Shown one piece after another: positions 1 through 9,558 of a DNA stretch of 64,000 nt (its first letter is position 1; every line of letters begins with the position of its first letter). The stretch covers positions 36,365-100,364 of the forward strand of contig NZ_JAGGJA010000015.1 of assembly GCF_026229185.1 (NCBI RefSeq), given 5' to 3'. The DNA is from Fodinibius salsisoli (lineage in GTDB: Bacteria > Bacteroidota > Rhodothermia > Balneolales > Balneolaceae). The notes beneath the pieces were generated by a model. It had not been told where the DNA came from. It ran no database searches and worked only from the letters and a program-made list of their open reading frames with translations. Position numbers and translations under genes: made by a program.

Positions 1-1400
1 ATCCCGTTACCGACATTCAGCTGCAAAACGATGCCCAGAATACACGTTCCGGTGATGTTGTTCACTTCGACGCCCAACCCTTGGACGCTTCTGGTGAAGT
101 GGTTAACGATTTGCCTGTTGAATATACCTTTACAGCCCAACCAGACGATAATCTGGGCGAAGGAACATCCGGACAAATTAAGGATGACGGACGCTTTGTA
201 GCTAACAAGCCGGGGCTCTATACCATTGTGGCCCGAGCCGGAAATGTATCTGCTGAAAATACCATCCGCGTAGATGCCCGCGACATCCAGAAAGAGTTAG
301 AAGTAGTGGGGCATGGACTTGTGAGTGATGTTCATACCTCGGATCTCTGGGTCTGGGAGGGCGTTGATGGTCGCGATTATGCTATCACCGGAACATGGGG
401 TGGCAATGGGGAAACTTACTTCTGGGATGTAACGGATCCTGCAAATATGTCTATCATCGATACTGTTACCGTGGATGCCCGAACCGTCAATGATGTTAAG
501 ATTTCAGAAGACGGACGCATTGGGGTCATCACTCGCGAAGGAGCATCCGATCGAAAAAATGGCATCGTTATTTTAGATGTCAGTGATCCACGCAATGTGA
601 GCATCATCTCTGAATATACGCGAGGGCTGACCGGCGGAGTTCACAATTCTTTTATCTATCAGGATCATGTCTTTGCTGTAAATAACGGCCGCCGTTATGA
701 TATTATTGATATCAGTGATCCGGAAAACCCCGCAACAGTGAGTCGTTTTGAGCTTGATACTCCGGGCCATTCTATCCATGATGTGTGGGTAGAAAACGGT
801 ATTGCTTACTCCTCCAATTGGGATGACGGTATCGTAGCCGTTGATGTGGGGAGCACACCGAATGCCCAGTCTCCGGAGCAGCACAGCACGGGCGTCGGCT
901 CCCTTAAAAACCCGGTTAAGCTGGGTAGCTACAGTTATCCCAGTGGGTGGAACCATGCGGCTTTTCCCTTCAAGAGTAAATCAACGGATGATTTTTATGT
1001 TATCGCCGGAGATGAAGCCTTTCCAAATGGACTTTTTGTGCATGACAAACCGACCATTCCGGCAGGATGGATTCACTTTGTGAAATTTGAGGATGGATGG
1101 GACAATCCCAAAGAAGTGGCTCGCTACCAGGTACCAGAAGCAGGCACACACAACTTTTGGGTTAAAGATGATACGCTTTATATCGCTTACTACAATGCCG
1201 GTCTGCGTGTCGTCGACATTTCCGGTGAGTTGATGGGCAACCTTTATGATCAGGGCCGTGAGATTGCAAAATACGTACCCACCCACCATGAAGGGATCAT
1301 CCCCAATGCTGCAATGACGTGGGGACCCCAACCTTATAAAGGGCATATATTTGTCTCCGACTGGAACTCTGGCATCTGGGCGCTGAAACTTGAAGACTAA
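1..1400 (+). CDS. LVIVD-repeat beta-propeller protein (5' end outside window)
   Basis: The reading frame is open from the first bases of the window, so the gene starts upstream and only its C-terminal part is seen; a TTG at 81 is not a credible start. The visible N-terminal ~95 residues look like Ig-like (Big-type) beta-sandwich material. The remainder is a propeller with LVIVD-type repeats, for example YFWDVTDPANMSIID, IVILDVSDPRNVSII, YDIIDISDPENPATV and LRVVDISG. LVIVD proteins are usually secreted or surface proteins of unknown ligand. The next propeller gene follows after 30 bp on the same strand, so the two are probably co-transcribed. Family assignment is good; function is unknown. Confidence 0.8.
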   Translation, partial: PVTDIQLQNDAQNTRSGDVVHFDAQPLDASGEVVNDLPVEYTFTAQPDDNLGEGTSGQIKDDGRFVANKPGLYTIVARAGNVSAENTIRVDARDIQKELEVVGHGLVSDVHTSDLWVWEGVDGRDYAITGTWGGNGETYFWDVTDPANMSIIDTVTVDARTVNDVKISEDGRIGVITREGASDRKNGIVILDVSDPRNVSIISEYTRGLTGGVHNSFIYQDHVFAVNNGRRYDIIDISDPENPATVSRFELDTPGHSIHDVWVENGIAYSSNWDDGIVAVDVGSTPNAQSPEQHSTGVGSLKNPVKLGSYSYPSGWNHAAFPFKSKSTDDFYVIAGDEAFPNGLFVHDKPTIPAGWIHFVKFEDGWDNPKEVARYQVPEAGTHNFWVKDDTLYIAYYNAGLRVVDISGELMGNLYDQGREIAKYVPTHHEGIIPNAAMTWGPQPYKGHIFVSDWNSGIWALKLED

Positions 1401-1430
1401 TCCCAAGGCTAAAATTCTATCTATATTGCT

Positions 1431-2519
1431 ATGAAGTGTTCTTTTTTTACTCTTCTATTTGCCTTATGTGTATGTGCCTTCCAATCTACGGTGGCACAAA
1501 CACATCATATCTATGTGACTGCGGAATCGGATGATAAAGTGTATGAAATAGCATTTAATGCCAACACGCAACAAGGAAACATCAGTGATGTTATTCCAGT
1601 GGGCGAATATCCTACGGAAACGGAAGGGCCTCATGGCATCAATATAGGGCTTGACGGCAACTACTGGTACTTATCGGTTGCCCATGGAACCCCCTATGGT
1701 TGGCTGTACAAATTCAAAACCGGATCAAATGAGTTTGTGAGTCGTACGGAGCTGGGTATGTTTCCAGCCAGCATGGAAGTCTCTTCCGTGACGGGACTGC
1801 TTTATGTTGTTAATTTCAACCTGCATGGCGATATGGAGCCCAGTACGGTTTCGGTCGTTGATCCCGAAGCTATGGCCGTGGTCGCTGACATTACCACCGG
1901 CATCATGCCCCATGGGTCTCGGATTACCACAGACGGCAAATTCCAGTACCATGTTTCCATGATGACCGATGAGCTGATGGAGATCAATACTGCGAACATG
2001 GAGATCAGTAGGCGACTTAACCTGAACTCCAATCCTTCTTCTACCCCTGATAAGATGGCAAATGGAACCATGCCCGCCCCTGTAGTAAAACCCACCTGGG
2101 CCGATCCCCACCCTTCGCAGGATCTAGTCTATGTAGCTGGCAATGGATCTGATGAAATCCTGGAAATTGATACCAAAGCATGGGAAGTTAGCCGCCGTTT
2201 TAAAAGTGGTAAAGCACCCTACAATTTAGAGGTCAGCAATAATGGAAAGTGGCTGGTTGCCAGCTATAAAGGAGAAGGCGCTACCGGCGTCTGGAACTTA
2301 GAATCTGGTCAGGAAGTTGCAAAAATTACCAATAGCCGTAAAGTAACCCATGGAGTAACTATCTCTCCCGATAGTCATTTTGCCTTTATTTCCGTGGAAG
2401 GGGTCGGAGGCGAAGCCGGTTCCGTTGAGGTCATTAACCTTCTTACTCAGAAACGGGTGGAAGTTATAGAAGTAGGCAAACAGGCCGGTGGCATCATCTA
2501 CTGGAAGAAAACTGACTGA
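1431..2519 (+). CDS. Secreted YncE/YVTN-type beta-propeller protein
   Basis: This 362-residue protein starts with a Sec signal peptide (MKCSFFTLLFALCVCAFQSTVAQ) and is exported. The rest is a run of YVTN-like propeller blades, such as HHIYVTAESDDKVYEI, LVYVAGNGSDEILEID and KWLVASYKGEGATGVWNLE, ending with a blade around residues 310-360. YncE-like propellers bind varied partners, so no substrate can be named. It follows the LVIVD propeller after 30 bp, suggesting a two-gene unit for extracellular propellers. The ATG start is supported by the signal peptide. Confidence 0.8.
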   Translation: MKCSFFTLLFALCVCAFQSTVAQTHHIYVTAESDDKVYEIAFNANTQQGNISDVIPVGEYPTETEGPHGINIGLDGNYWYLSVAHGTPYGWLYKFKTGSNEFVSRTELGMFPASMEVSSVTGLLYVVNFNLHGDMEPSTVSVVDPEAMAVVADITTGIMPHGSRITTDGKFQYHVSMMTDELMEINTANMEISRRLNLNSNPSSTPDKMANGTMPAPVVKPTWADPHPSQDLVYVAGNGSDEILEIDTKAWEVSRRFKSGKAPYNLEVSNNGKWLVASYKGEGATGVWNLESGQEVAKITNSRKVTHGVTISPDSHFAFISVEGVGGEAGSVEVINLLTQKRVEVIEVGKQAGGIIYWKKTD

Positions 2520-2608
2520 AAAATTCCTTAATTTTATTTACACAGTATAGCCACTCACTTCCTTTAACCTAATTGGTATAGGGAATTAGCCGTATCCGAA
2601 CCTTCGAA

Positions 2609-2624
2609 TTTAGCTTAAGCTAAA
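2609..2624. promoter_or_regulatory. 16-bp perfect palindrome upstream of ZIP gene (possible metalloregulator operator)
   Basis: TTTAGCTTAAGCTAAA is a perfect 16-bp palindrome ending about 72 bp before the ZIP transporter start at 2697. It resembles DtxR/MntR-class operators (TTAGG-N-CCTAA type) only loosely. Placement before a metal transporter makes a metalloregulator site plausible, but there is no direct proof. Confidence 0.35.
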
Positions 2625-2696
2625 AAAATATTTTGTTTTAGCTTTTTCTTTCTTATCCTTCCCTTTAAAATTATTCGTACCTGAAACAATTTATTT

Positions 2697-3533
2697 ATGG
2701 AATTTGCTGAAATAAAGGAATGGTTTATCTCAATAAGCCCCGTTTATCAAAGCCTTTTTGGGGGGCTTTTTACCTGGGGACTCACTTCTCTCGGAGCTGC
2801 TCTTGTCTTTTTCTTTCGCACAATAAATCAAAAGGTGCTTGATGCCATGCTCGGCTTTGCAGCAGGCGTTATGATTGCTGCAAGCTTTTGGTCTCTGCTT
2901 GCCCCATCTATTGATATGGCTGTTGCCCAAGGGATTACCGCCTGGCTACCTGCAGTCATCGGTTTTTTAACCGGAGGTGTTTTTCTGCGAATTTGTGACG
3001 CCTATATGCCTCATCTGCATTTGGGATTTCCGACAGACGAAGCAGAGGGTGTTGAAACCTCTTGGCGACGGGCTACACTATTGGTATTAGCCATTACGCT
3101 CCATAATATCCCCGAAGGATTGGCTATAGGAGTGCTTTTCGGTGCTGCAGCTTCAGGGATAGAGGCTGCCGGTGGAGCAACCATTGCAGGTGCTGTAGCA
3201 TTGGCAATTGGTATTGGCATCCAAAACTTTCCCGAAGGAACAGCGGTATCAGTACCCCTGAGACGTGAAGGCGTTTCAGTAGGAAAAAGCTTCTGGTATG
3301 GACAATTATCCGGTATTGTCGAACCTATATCTGCGGTTATTGGCGCGGCGGCTGTCCTGCTGGTGCAGCCTATTCTACCCTATGCCCTGGCTTTTGCAGC
3401 AGGCGCTATGATTTATGTAGTAGTCGAAGAGTTGATTCCTGAGTCACAGCTAAAAGGTAATACGGATATAGCCACCATGGGGACTATGGTTGGTTTCAGC
3501 ATTATGATGCTTCTGGATGTTGCATTAGGATAA
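2697..3533 (+). CDS. ZIP family divalent metal transporter
   Basis: This 278-residue polytopic membrane protein of the ZIP (ZupT/GufA-like) family has about eight hydrophobic segments. The two metal-site helices are clear: [10 protein letters not shown] from H136 in TM4, and [10 protein letters not shown] from N177 in TM5, where N replaces H in the first position as in many GufA-type members. A short variable loop with His residues (YMPHLHLGF) lies before TM4. ZIP proteins import Zn, Fe or Mn into the cytoplasm; specificity cannot be read here. A 16-bp palindrome lies upstream at 2609. A second, divergent ZIP gene is at 32950. Confidence 0.9.
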   Translation: MEFAEIKEWFISISPVYQSLFGGLFTWGLTSLGAALVFFFRTINQKVLDAMLGFAAGVMIAASFWSLLAPSIDMAVAQGITAWLPAVIGFLTGGVFLRICDAYMPHLHLGFPTDEAEGVETSWRRATLLVLAITLHNIPEGLAIGVLFGAAASGIEAAGGATIAGAVALAIGIGIQNFPEGTAVSVPLRREGVSVGKSFWYGQLSGIVEPISAVIGAAAVLLVQPILPYALAFAAGAMIYVVVEELIPESQLKGNTDIATMGTMVGFSIMMLLDVALG

Positions 3534-3611
3534 TTTTAAATAACTTACTTTTATTAAGTATTTATTATCTTTCTATTACTTTGCAGAATAGAATAGTGGT
3601 GACCAGTACTT

Positions 3612-4001
3612 ATGCCGGATTTCCCCCCGAAAAAAGATGTTCTCATTGTAGAGGATGATATGATCATTTCTATGGTGTTGGAACAAATGATTGAAAAAGT
3701 TGGGTATCATGTTTTAGATAAAGCAACGACTGGTAAAAAAGCCATCGAATTAGCGCTTAAGCTTTCACCCGACATTATACTGATGGATATACAACTGAAG
3801 GGAGAAATAGATGGTATTTCGGCCATGCAAGAAATACGAAAATCTTCAACGGTGCCAGTCATTTATATCACCGGTAATTCCGACCAGTATTACCGGTCAC
3901 GGGCCAAGAAAACAAACTATATTGACTATCTGGTCAAACCCATTCAGATGGAAGACTTAAAAGCATCCATCAGAAAAGTTGCTACCGACCACCCCCTATA
4001 A
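3612..4001 (+). CDS. Single-domain response regulator (CheY-like receiver)
   Basis: The 129-residue protein consists only of a receiver domain. The acidic pair D15/D16, phospho-acceptor D59 (ILMDIQL), T87 (YITGNS) and K109 (LVKPIQ) are all in place, so it should be phosphorylated. No output domain and no neighbouring histidine kinase exist, so it either acts by protein contact or serves an orphan kinase elsewhere. The K109-P motif and length are typical of FCB stand-alone receivers. The start ATG lacks a visible Shine-Dalgarno sequence. Confidence 0.9.
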   Translation: MPDFPPKKDVLIVEDDMIISMVLEQMIEKVGYHVLDKATTGKKAIELALKLSPDIILMDIQLKGEIDGISAMQEIRKSSTVPVIYITGNSDQYYRSRAKKTNYIDYLVKPIQMEDLKASIRKVATDHPL

Positions 4002-4075
4002 ATCATTTTCTTTCCTGACAATATTTATTCATATTGTCCCAATGCACTTCAATTATAGCTCAGGGATTTTTTTAC

Positions 4076-5167
4076 ATGTCAGCAACTAGGATATCGTTTA
4101 AAGGAAAAGATCGAAAAGGATTTGCTCGCGAAATAAAAAAAGAAGTCAACCATTATTTTAAGGCCAACAACCTTTCTAAAAAGGCCAATAGCAGGATGGT
4201 TATAAAAACGGTTATCCTCCTAACTATCTACTTTGGTGCCTATGGTCTGATTATTAGTGGGGCCTTTGGATTATGGAGCATGGCTTTTTTCTGTTTCCTA
4301 ATGGGTATAGGTATGGCTGGCATTGGGTTTTCCGTTTCCCACGATGCTTTGCATGGCGCTTACTCTTCAAATAAATATGTAAATAAAATTCTGGGTTATA
4401 CCTTCGACCTTTTGGGCGCAAATGGATATATATGGAAAATTACCCATAATATTATTCATCATACCTATACAAACATTTATGAGCATGATGAAGATCTGGA
4501 GGTGGCTGAATTTATCCGTCTTTCTCCCAATGCCGAACACAAGACCGTCCACCGCGTACAACATATACTGGCATTCATAGCCTATGGCTTTGCTACTCTG
4601 TTCTGGGTTTTTATTAAAGATTATAAATACTTTTTACAGTCCAGCCTGGGCCCATACGAAGACAAATCCCACCCCGCTGCGGAATGGGTTACCCTTATTA
4701 TCACCAAGCTTCTTTACTATGGATACATGCTTGTTCTGCCAGCGATACTGTTACCCATAACCTGGTGGCAACTGGCTATAGGTTTTTTGATTGTTCATTT
4801 TACTGCCGGCATTATTCTGGGGGTCATTTTTCAACTTGCCCATGTGGTGGAGGGCACTGATCATCCCACCGAAAATGAAGAAGGTAATATTGAAAATGCG
4901 TGGATGATTCACCAACTCGAAACAACATCAAACTTCGCGCATAACAATCATTTATTGTGCTGGTACATCGGCGGATTAAACTATCAGATTGAGCATCATC
5001 TTTTTCCAAAGATCTGTAGTATACACTACCCTGAGATTAGTTCTATCGTCCGGCGTGTTGCCAATGAATATGACATTCCTTATAACTATCACCCTACCCT
5101 GGGAATTGCTATTAAATCGCACTATAGAACACTCAAAAAATTTGGGCAACCCGGTTATAGCCATTGA
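4076..5167 (+). CDS. Membrane fatty acid desaturase (linoleoyl-CoA/front-end type)
   Basis: This 363-residue integral membrane di-iron desaturase has all three histidine boxes: HDALH at 89, HNIIHH at 124-129 and QIEHH at 304-308. The Q-x-x-H-H third box is typical of front-end (delta-5/6) and linoleoyl-CoA-like desaturases; no fused cytochrome b5 domain is present. It should introduce a double bond into membrane acyl chains using O2 and an external electron donor. The ATG at 4076 was chosen over an upstream in-frame TTG at 4034, because the latter adds a poorly conserved 14-residue tail. The neighbouring genes do not form an obvious pathway. Confidence 0.88.
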   Translation: MSATRISFKGKDRKGFAREIKKEVNHYFKANNLSKKANSRMVIKTVILLTIYFGAYGLIISGAFGLWSMAFFCFLMGIGMAGIGFSVSHDALHGAYSSNKYVNKILGYTFDLLGANGYIWKITHNIIHHTYTNIYEHDEDLEVAEFIRLSPNAEHKTVHRVQHILAFIAYGFATLFWVFIKDYKYFLQSSLGPYEDKSHPAAEWVTLIITKLLYYGYMLVLPAILLPITWWQLAIGFLIVHFTAGIILGVIFQLAHVVEGTDHPTENEEGNIENAWMIHQLETTSNFAHNNHLLCWYIGGLNYQIEHHLFPKICSIHYPEISSIVRRVANEYDIPYNYHPTLGIAIKSHYRTLKKFGQPGYSH

Positions 5168-5280
5168 TTCCTCCTGTACGCTGCCTGATGATGAAAGCAT
5201 AATTGCAGTAGCTTTATAGTTATCCTTCTGTTACATTAAAGGAGAGCCATCATCAGCAAAGCTCAAAATAAGGAGGATTT

Positions 5281-5754
5281 ATGGAAGCGAATCTTCTCAT
5301 AGCTGCACTTTCAGGCTTCATAGGCGCTGTAATACTCACACTTCTAATTTACGTGCTAAAGGTCAGTGGCCAAAGTTTAGACATCCCCTATTTAATTGGC
5401 ACCCGTTTTGTAGATATTAAAAACCAATCACGGGTTTACACGGTTGGTATAGCTCTTCATCTACTTTTCGGAGCAGGATGGGGCATCCTATATGTTTTTC
5501 TACTTACCGCCATGGTCGTTACGCCCAACTGGCCGGCCGGCATTTTATGGGGATTAGGACACGGTATTTTTGTAGGCTCCATGATGGGCATATTGGCCGA
5601 CACACACCCCGCTATCGGAGAAGGGAAGCCCATTTCAGATCCCGGCATCATGGGTTCATCCTGGGGAACACTTATCCCTTATTATGTTTTGGGATTACAC
5701 ATCATCTACGGAGCCTGCACCCTCGCTATATATCATCAGTTTATGGCAGGATAA
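5281..5754 (+). CDS. Small four-helix integral membrane protein, function unknown
   Basis: The 157-residue protein has four hydrophobic segments, at about 5-27, 57-80, 86-106 and 128-152. A short polar loop (ADTHPAIGEGKPISDPG) lies between the third and fourth. I do not recognise the family. The start is supported by a strong Shine-Dalgarno AGGAGG at 5271-5276, four bases before the ATG, one of the best in the window. It is convergent with the PH-domain gene ending at 5771. Confidence 0.65.
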   Translation: MEANLLIAALSGFIGAVILTLLIYVLKVSGQSLDIPYLIGTRFVDIKNQSRVYTVGIALHLLFGAGWGILYVFLLTAMVVTPNWPAGILWGLGHGIFVGSMMGILADTHPAIGEGKPISDPGIMGSSWGTLIPYYVLGLHIIYGACTLAIYHQFMAG

Positions 5755-5770
5755 TATTTTTGGTAAGGCC

Positions 5771-7255
5771 TTAGCCCTCAATGGGAGGCATATAGCCATT
5801 CTCATTGTTTTTTTGTGGGTCGGTGGATACTTTTTCTGAGACTTCCATCCACTGCCAGAACTCATATACCGTATCATCGGCAAGATCACGAACTCCAAAG
5901 GAACGCCCTTGGTTCCCACTTGCTACATGCACGGTAAAGTCATGCAGATTTAGCCGGCGCTGGAAGGGGTTCTGTTTTATAATAGTAGCCTGAGTACGGT
6001 ACTTCTTTACAATAGCTGTCTTTTTGCTCAAAAGTCTGCTGCTTAATACAAGGGTTCCATCTTCATTTCTAATTCCGGCATCCCGATACTGCTGATATCC
6101 CAACAGCATGGCCGGGACCAACAAAAGCCAGGCATAATAGCCATAGGGAACGGTACCCCACGCCAACAATATCACCGGCAACGTCCACCAAAGCATACGC
6201 AACAGGTAACGGCGCAGAGCTCGCCGGGGAACACGCTGATATCCATCGTTAATTGTGTAATTATATTCTGGGATTACCTCCTCCAGAAAGGTATACATAT
6301 CTCCCTTTTTTATGAGGGGAAATAACGTAGCGGAATTCCCTTGACTGTCTCCATAACCTGCACTTTCTATAACCAAAGAGACGTATCCCAGGGGTTGACG
6401 CATAAGCTCTTCTTTAACCTGAACCGCCTGAATTCTGTTAAAAGGAATAGTGAGTTGGGTTCGCTCAAAAAGCCCGCGACCAATAAGTAACTCATTATCA
6501 CGCACCTCAACCTCAAAATCGTAGTAGGCAATAATGGTCGACACGAATGATAACATCCAGGCAACAACAAGAATAGCAATAGCCGACATGATGACCAGCG
6601 ATAATGATGTTGATCGTGGAATATGTGTTTCTATAAGCTGATACATCTGCTCTTCGGAAATCAACTGGTCTATTTGGGAAAATATAGCTCCCACCACCGA
6701 CAATGCCACCCCCATCCGTCCCGAAGTTGTAGCTGCAATCAGCAGGTCTTTCGTATCGAGCGTATATTTTTTAACGAACTTTTTTTCCTCTTCATCCTCA
6801 GCCTCTTGCACTGCCTGTGGCGCTTGCCCATGCCGAAGCTTTTCTTTCAGTTCTTCCGCCTTGCTTTGAGTCAAGGCGCTTATTTTAGCCTCTTTGGATG
6901 AACTTCCGGCTGTTTTTACCTCTACGGCAACCAGTCCAAAAAGCCGCTGTACAATACCTGCGCTAATATCAATAACCTGGATACGATCGGAAGTAAGATA
7001 CAATTTCTTCCGTATGAGCACCCCCTGTTCAATACGAAGCTCCCCCTCTTCTACCTGAAAGCTAAACCGAAGCCATGATATTACCCCCCATACCAGCAGG
7101 GCTACTATGGTTCCCAGAATCCAATAAAGAGTAAATACAGCCTGGTCGCCGCCGCCGATAAAGATGAGGATCAGAATCGTAATAAAATTTCCTCTGATAA
7201 TATCCAAAGCCTTGGTAATAGCTGCAACCGGATGTTGGCGTTGCGGTTCAGACAT
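5771..7255 (-). CDS. PH-domain membrane protein, YdbT-like (bPH_2 repeats)
   Basis: The 494-residue membrane protein carries repeated membrane-flanked bacterial PH domains (bPH_2/DUF304). One lies at ~60-140 (VEEGELRIEQGVLIRKKLYL; SDRIQVIDISAGIVQRLFG), one at ~250-330 (DNELLIGRGLFERTQLTIPF; NRIQAVQVKEE), and a degraded third at ~400-480. The recurrent I-x-x-x-R-I-Q-x-V/I motif is diagnostic. Its start overlaps the end of the upstream gene by 8 bp, so the two are translationally coupled, as in the ydbS-ydbT pairs of Firmicutes. That pair has been linked to resistance to exogenous stresses; the molecular role is unknown. Confidence 0.85.
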   Translation of the reverse strand: MSEPQRQHPVAAITKALDIIRGNFITILILIFIGGGDQAVFTLYWILGTIVALLVWGVISWLRFSFQVEEGELRIEQGVLIRKKLYLTSDRIQVIDISAGIVQRLFGLVAVEVKTAGSSSKEAKISALTQSKAEELKEKLRHGQAPQAVQEAEDEEEKKFVKKYTLDTKDLLIAATTSGRMGVALSVVGAIFSQIDQLISEEQMYQLIETHIPRSTSLSLVIMSAIAILVVAWMLSFVSTIIAYYDFEVEVRDNELLIGRGLFERTQLTIPFNRIQAVQVKEELMRQPLGYVSLVIESAGYGDSQGNSATLFPLIKKGDMYTFLEEVIPEYNYTINDGYQRVPRRALRRYLLRMLWWTLPVILLAWGTVPYGYYAWLLLVPAMLLGYQQYRDAGIRNEDGTLVLSSRLLSKKTAIVKKYRTQATIIKQNPFQRRLNLHDFTVHVASGNQGRSFGVRDLADDTVYEFWQWMEVSEKVSTDPQKNNENGYMPPIEG

Positions 7256-7733
7256 CTTCTTTGGCTAATCGTGCAAATTTCGAAATTTGATCTCGTACTT
7301 CATCAGCTGTTTTCTCATTCAGAGCTGGAATACGGTGCGTGGTTGCTGCCGTAGAGATCGTGACATCAGCAAGCTCATAGGATCGCAAGATCGGCCCCTG
7401 GCGGGTATCCACATGCTGTACCCGCTTGATGGGCACCAGTGTTCGTGTAATAATAAAAATGCCACTTTGCAGATCTATCTCATGCTGGTCTATATCGTAC
7501 GACCATCTTCTCCATCGAATTTCGGGAATAAAAAAGATACAGAGGGCTGCCATTATGATTAAAATGATGGTAATGGAGAGTAACAGCCATGGCGAAAAAG
7601 CATCTCCACCAAAGAAGCTAAACAGCCATATCAGCAATGGAACCAGTATCAACACAACCATAAAAAGGGTAGTAGATACCCGCCATGCTTTGATGGCAGA
7701 TTTCGACAGTTTAGATTTAGGAGAAGAACGCAT
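7248..7733 (-). CDS. PH-domain membrane protein, YdbS-like
   Basis: The 161-residue protein has two transmembrane helices (about 20-45 and 50-70) followed by one bPH_2 domain at ~75-160. The domain has the motif YDIDQHEIDLQSGIFIITRT followed by VPIKRVQHVDTRQGPILR. It overlaps the downstream YdbT-like gene by 8 bp and probably forms a membrane complex with it. The N-terminus is strongly basic (RSSPKSKLSKSAIK), consistent with an inside orientation. Confidence 0.83.
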   Translation of the reverse strand: MRSSPKSKLSKSAIKAWRVSTTLFMVVLILVPLLIWLFSFFGGDAFSPWLLLSITIILIIMAALCIFFIPEIRWRRWSYDIDQHEIDLQSGIFIITRTLVPIKRVQHVDTRQGPILRSYELADVTISTAATTHRIPALNEKTADEVRDQISKFARLAKEDV

Positions 7734-7810
7734 AAATAATCGCTTTAAGTTCTATCGTTTTTACACAGGCTGCTACAGAAAAATAATACTGCCTAAAGCT
7801 ATAAATAAAA

Positions 7811-7833
7811 AAAGCCACTTTGCAGTGGCTTTT
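7811..7833 (-). terminator. Rho-independent terminator of the histone-like gene
   Basis: Stem AAAGCCACT/AGTGGCTTT with a four-base loop, followed on the minus strand by an uninterrupted T run (7812 down to 7807). It lies 27 bp past the stop of the Hc1-like gene. Confidence 0.75.
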
Positions 7834-7859
7834 CAAAAGAAATGTAAATATAAACAGCC

Positions 7860-8036
7860 TTAGCCGTTATTCTTAATATCCTGGATTTCGAGGCGAACTT
7901 CTTGAGAAAGCTTACGAAGTTGCTGTAATCCTTTACGGGCACGGGTGCCGGCGGCTTTGTTGCCCTTTTCATAAAACTTTGTCATATCTTCTTCAACTCC
8001 CGTTACAATGCCTTTGAGTTCGTCAAATCGGCTCAT
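7860..8036 (-). CDS. Histone H1-like (Hc1-type) small DNA-binding protein
   Basis: This 58-residue ORF begins at the ATG complement at 8034-8036. It reads MSRFDELKGIVTGVEEDMTK, followed by the highly characteristic segment FYEKGNKAAGTRARKGLQQL and a helical tail RKLSQEVRLEIQDIKNNG. The KGNKAAGTRARKGLQ-L core is the conserved part of the Hc1-like histone H1 proteins that are common in Bacteroidota and related to chlamydial Hc1. Unlike chlamydial Hc1 it has no Lys/Ala-rich tail. It is expected to bind and compact DNA. It has its own terminator at 7811 and stands alone between the PH pair and the MFS gene. Confidence 0.85.
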   Translation of the reverse strand: MSRFDELKGIVTGVEEDMTKFYEKGNKAAGTRARKGLQQLRKLSQEVRLEIQDIKNNG

Positions 8037-8154
8037 GGTATTCTTAATATTTTGTTATGGTTGAATGAGAGAAACCTCCCATTTTCGGATCTTGTTCCGA
8101 AGAATAATGCTCCCAAGGTACCACTTTATCCGCTAAAAAAGCGAATAATCTTTT

Positions 8155-9441
8155 CTACTGATCATCAATAGCTATTTCTTCTGCCTCTGGCACCCGGTAA
8201 AGGAGGACAAATCCAAGAATAAAAAGCAAGACGATCACACTCATTCCTATGCGTTGGCTGTCTGCAAAAAACGTAAGCCATCCTACCAAGAGTGGGCCTA
8301 CAAAAGCGGTTACTTTACCCGAAAGGGCCATCAACCCGAACATCTGGTTCTGTAAGTCCGGCGGCGCCACGTGCCCCATATAGGTTCGGCTCGCAGCCTG
8401 TACCGGACCCACAAAGATGCCCAGTAGCAATCCAAATACCCAGAACCAAAATACCTGTTGCACTAATAATACAGCCGCTGTTGATACGATAAGTCCCACT
8501 AATGAAAACAGCATAGTGGTGCGACTGCCCAGCTTGTCATCCAGCCAGGCGAAGGTGGCGGCTCCCAAACCAGCCGTCAAATTTAGGCCAATGCCAAAAA
8601 GAAGTACATCTCGCTCTCCGAGATCAAAAGTGCCGGCGGCATAAATACCGCCAAAGGCAAAGACGGTTGCCAGGGCATCGATAAAAACCATCCGCGCAAC
8701 AAGAAATCGAACAATGGGACGATACTTCCGGACTTCCCGAATAGAGGCCTTAAGTTGCTGCCAGCCCGACTGTACCGCTGCCGAAAGATTAACCCCGGTC
8801 TTCGGGCGATCACTCGTTACCAGGAACAGGGGTATGGAAAACAAAGCGTACCACACGGCCACTAACACAAATGTGGCGCGCACATGCTCCGCAGATCCTT
8901 TATCCAATCCAAAAGGAGGCTGGTTCACATCGACAAACAGAAACAACGCTATGACAAGGCAAACGAGTCCGCCGGCATATCCCAATCCCCACGACCAGCC
9001 CGACCAACGGCCCATACGTTCATCGGTAGTGAGGTCAGGCAGCATCGCATTATAAAAAATGATGGCAAATTCAGAGCCCACTGTTCCCAGGAATACCAAC
9101 ACCAGTGCCAGCAATACAAATTGTTGCGCAGGAGCCACGAACCATAACCCGGCTGTTGCTAAAATAGCTAACAGCGTAAACCAGCCGATCCATGGCTTTC
9201 GGCGCCCCATTTGGTCGGCTACCGCTCCTACGAAAGGCGCACAAATGGCAATCAGGAGTCCGGCTGCCCCGATGGTATTGCCCCACTGCGTACTGCCCAG
9301 TGTATCATTTTCAGCTACCGACTGCATAAAGTAAGTCGCAAATACAAACGTCTGGATAACTGCAAAAAAGGCGCTATTGGCCCAATCATATAGCGCCCAT
9401 GAAAAGAGTGAGGCCGTAGAATCTTTCGTTTTTTTTCTCAT
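8155..9441 (-). CDS. MFS transporter, UMF1/Atg22-like family
   Basis: The 428-residue, 12-TM major facilitator has the N-terminal signature FSWALYDWANSAFFAVIQTF, typical of the UMF1 (Atg22-like) family. The loop 2-3 motif GAVADQMGRRKPW is also present. Bacterial members are uncharacterised; Atg22 of yeast exports amino acids from the vacuole, but that role cannot be transferred. It is transcribed alone, divergently from the gene at 9559. Confidence 0.85.
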   Translation of the reverse strand: MRKKTKDSTASLFSWALYDWANSAFFAVIQTFVFATYFMQSVAENDTLGSTQWGNTIGAAGLLIAICAPFVGAVADQMGRRKPWIGWFTLLAILATAGLWFVAPAQQFVLLALVLVFLGTVGSEFAIIFYNAMLPDLTTDERMGRWSGWSWGLGYAGGLVCLVIALFLFVDVNQPPFGLDKGSAEHVRATFVLVAVWYALFSIPLFLVTSDRPKTGVNLSAAVQSGWQQLKASIREVRKYRPIVRFLVARMVFIDALATVFAFGGIYAAGTFDLGERDVLLFGIGLNLTAGLGAATFAWLDDKLGSRTTMLFSLVGLIVSTAAVLLVQQVFWFWVFGLLLGIFVGPVQAASRTYMGHVAPPDLQNQMFGLMALSGKVTAFVGPLLVGWLTFFADSQRIGMSVIVLLFILGFVLLYRVPEAEEIAIDDQ

Positions 9442-9558
9442 CAGTTGAAATCTATATTGCCAAATTTATCGTTTGTTATAATGGATGGAATACTTGGGAA
9501 AAGCAATCTGTTATTATAAACTTAATGCAGCATTCAGAATCAGAAGAATTGTCCTATT

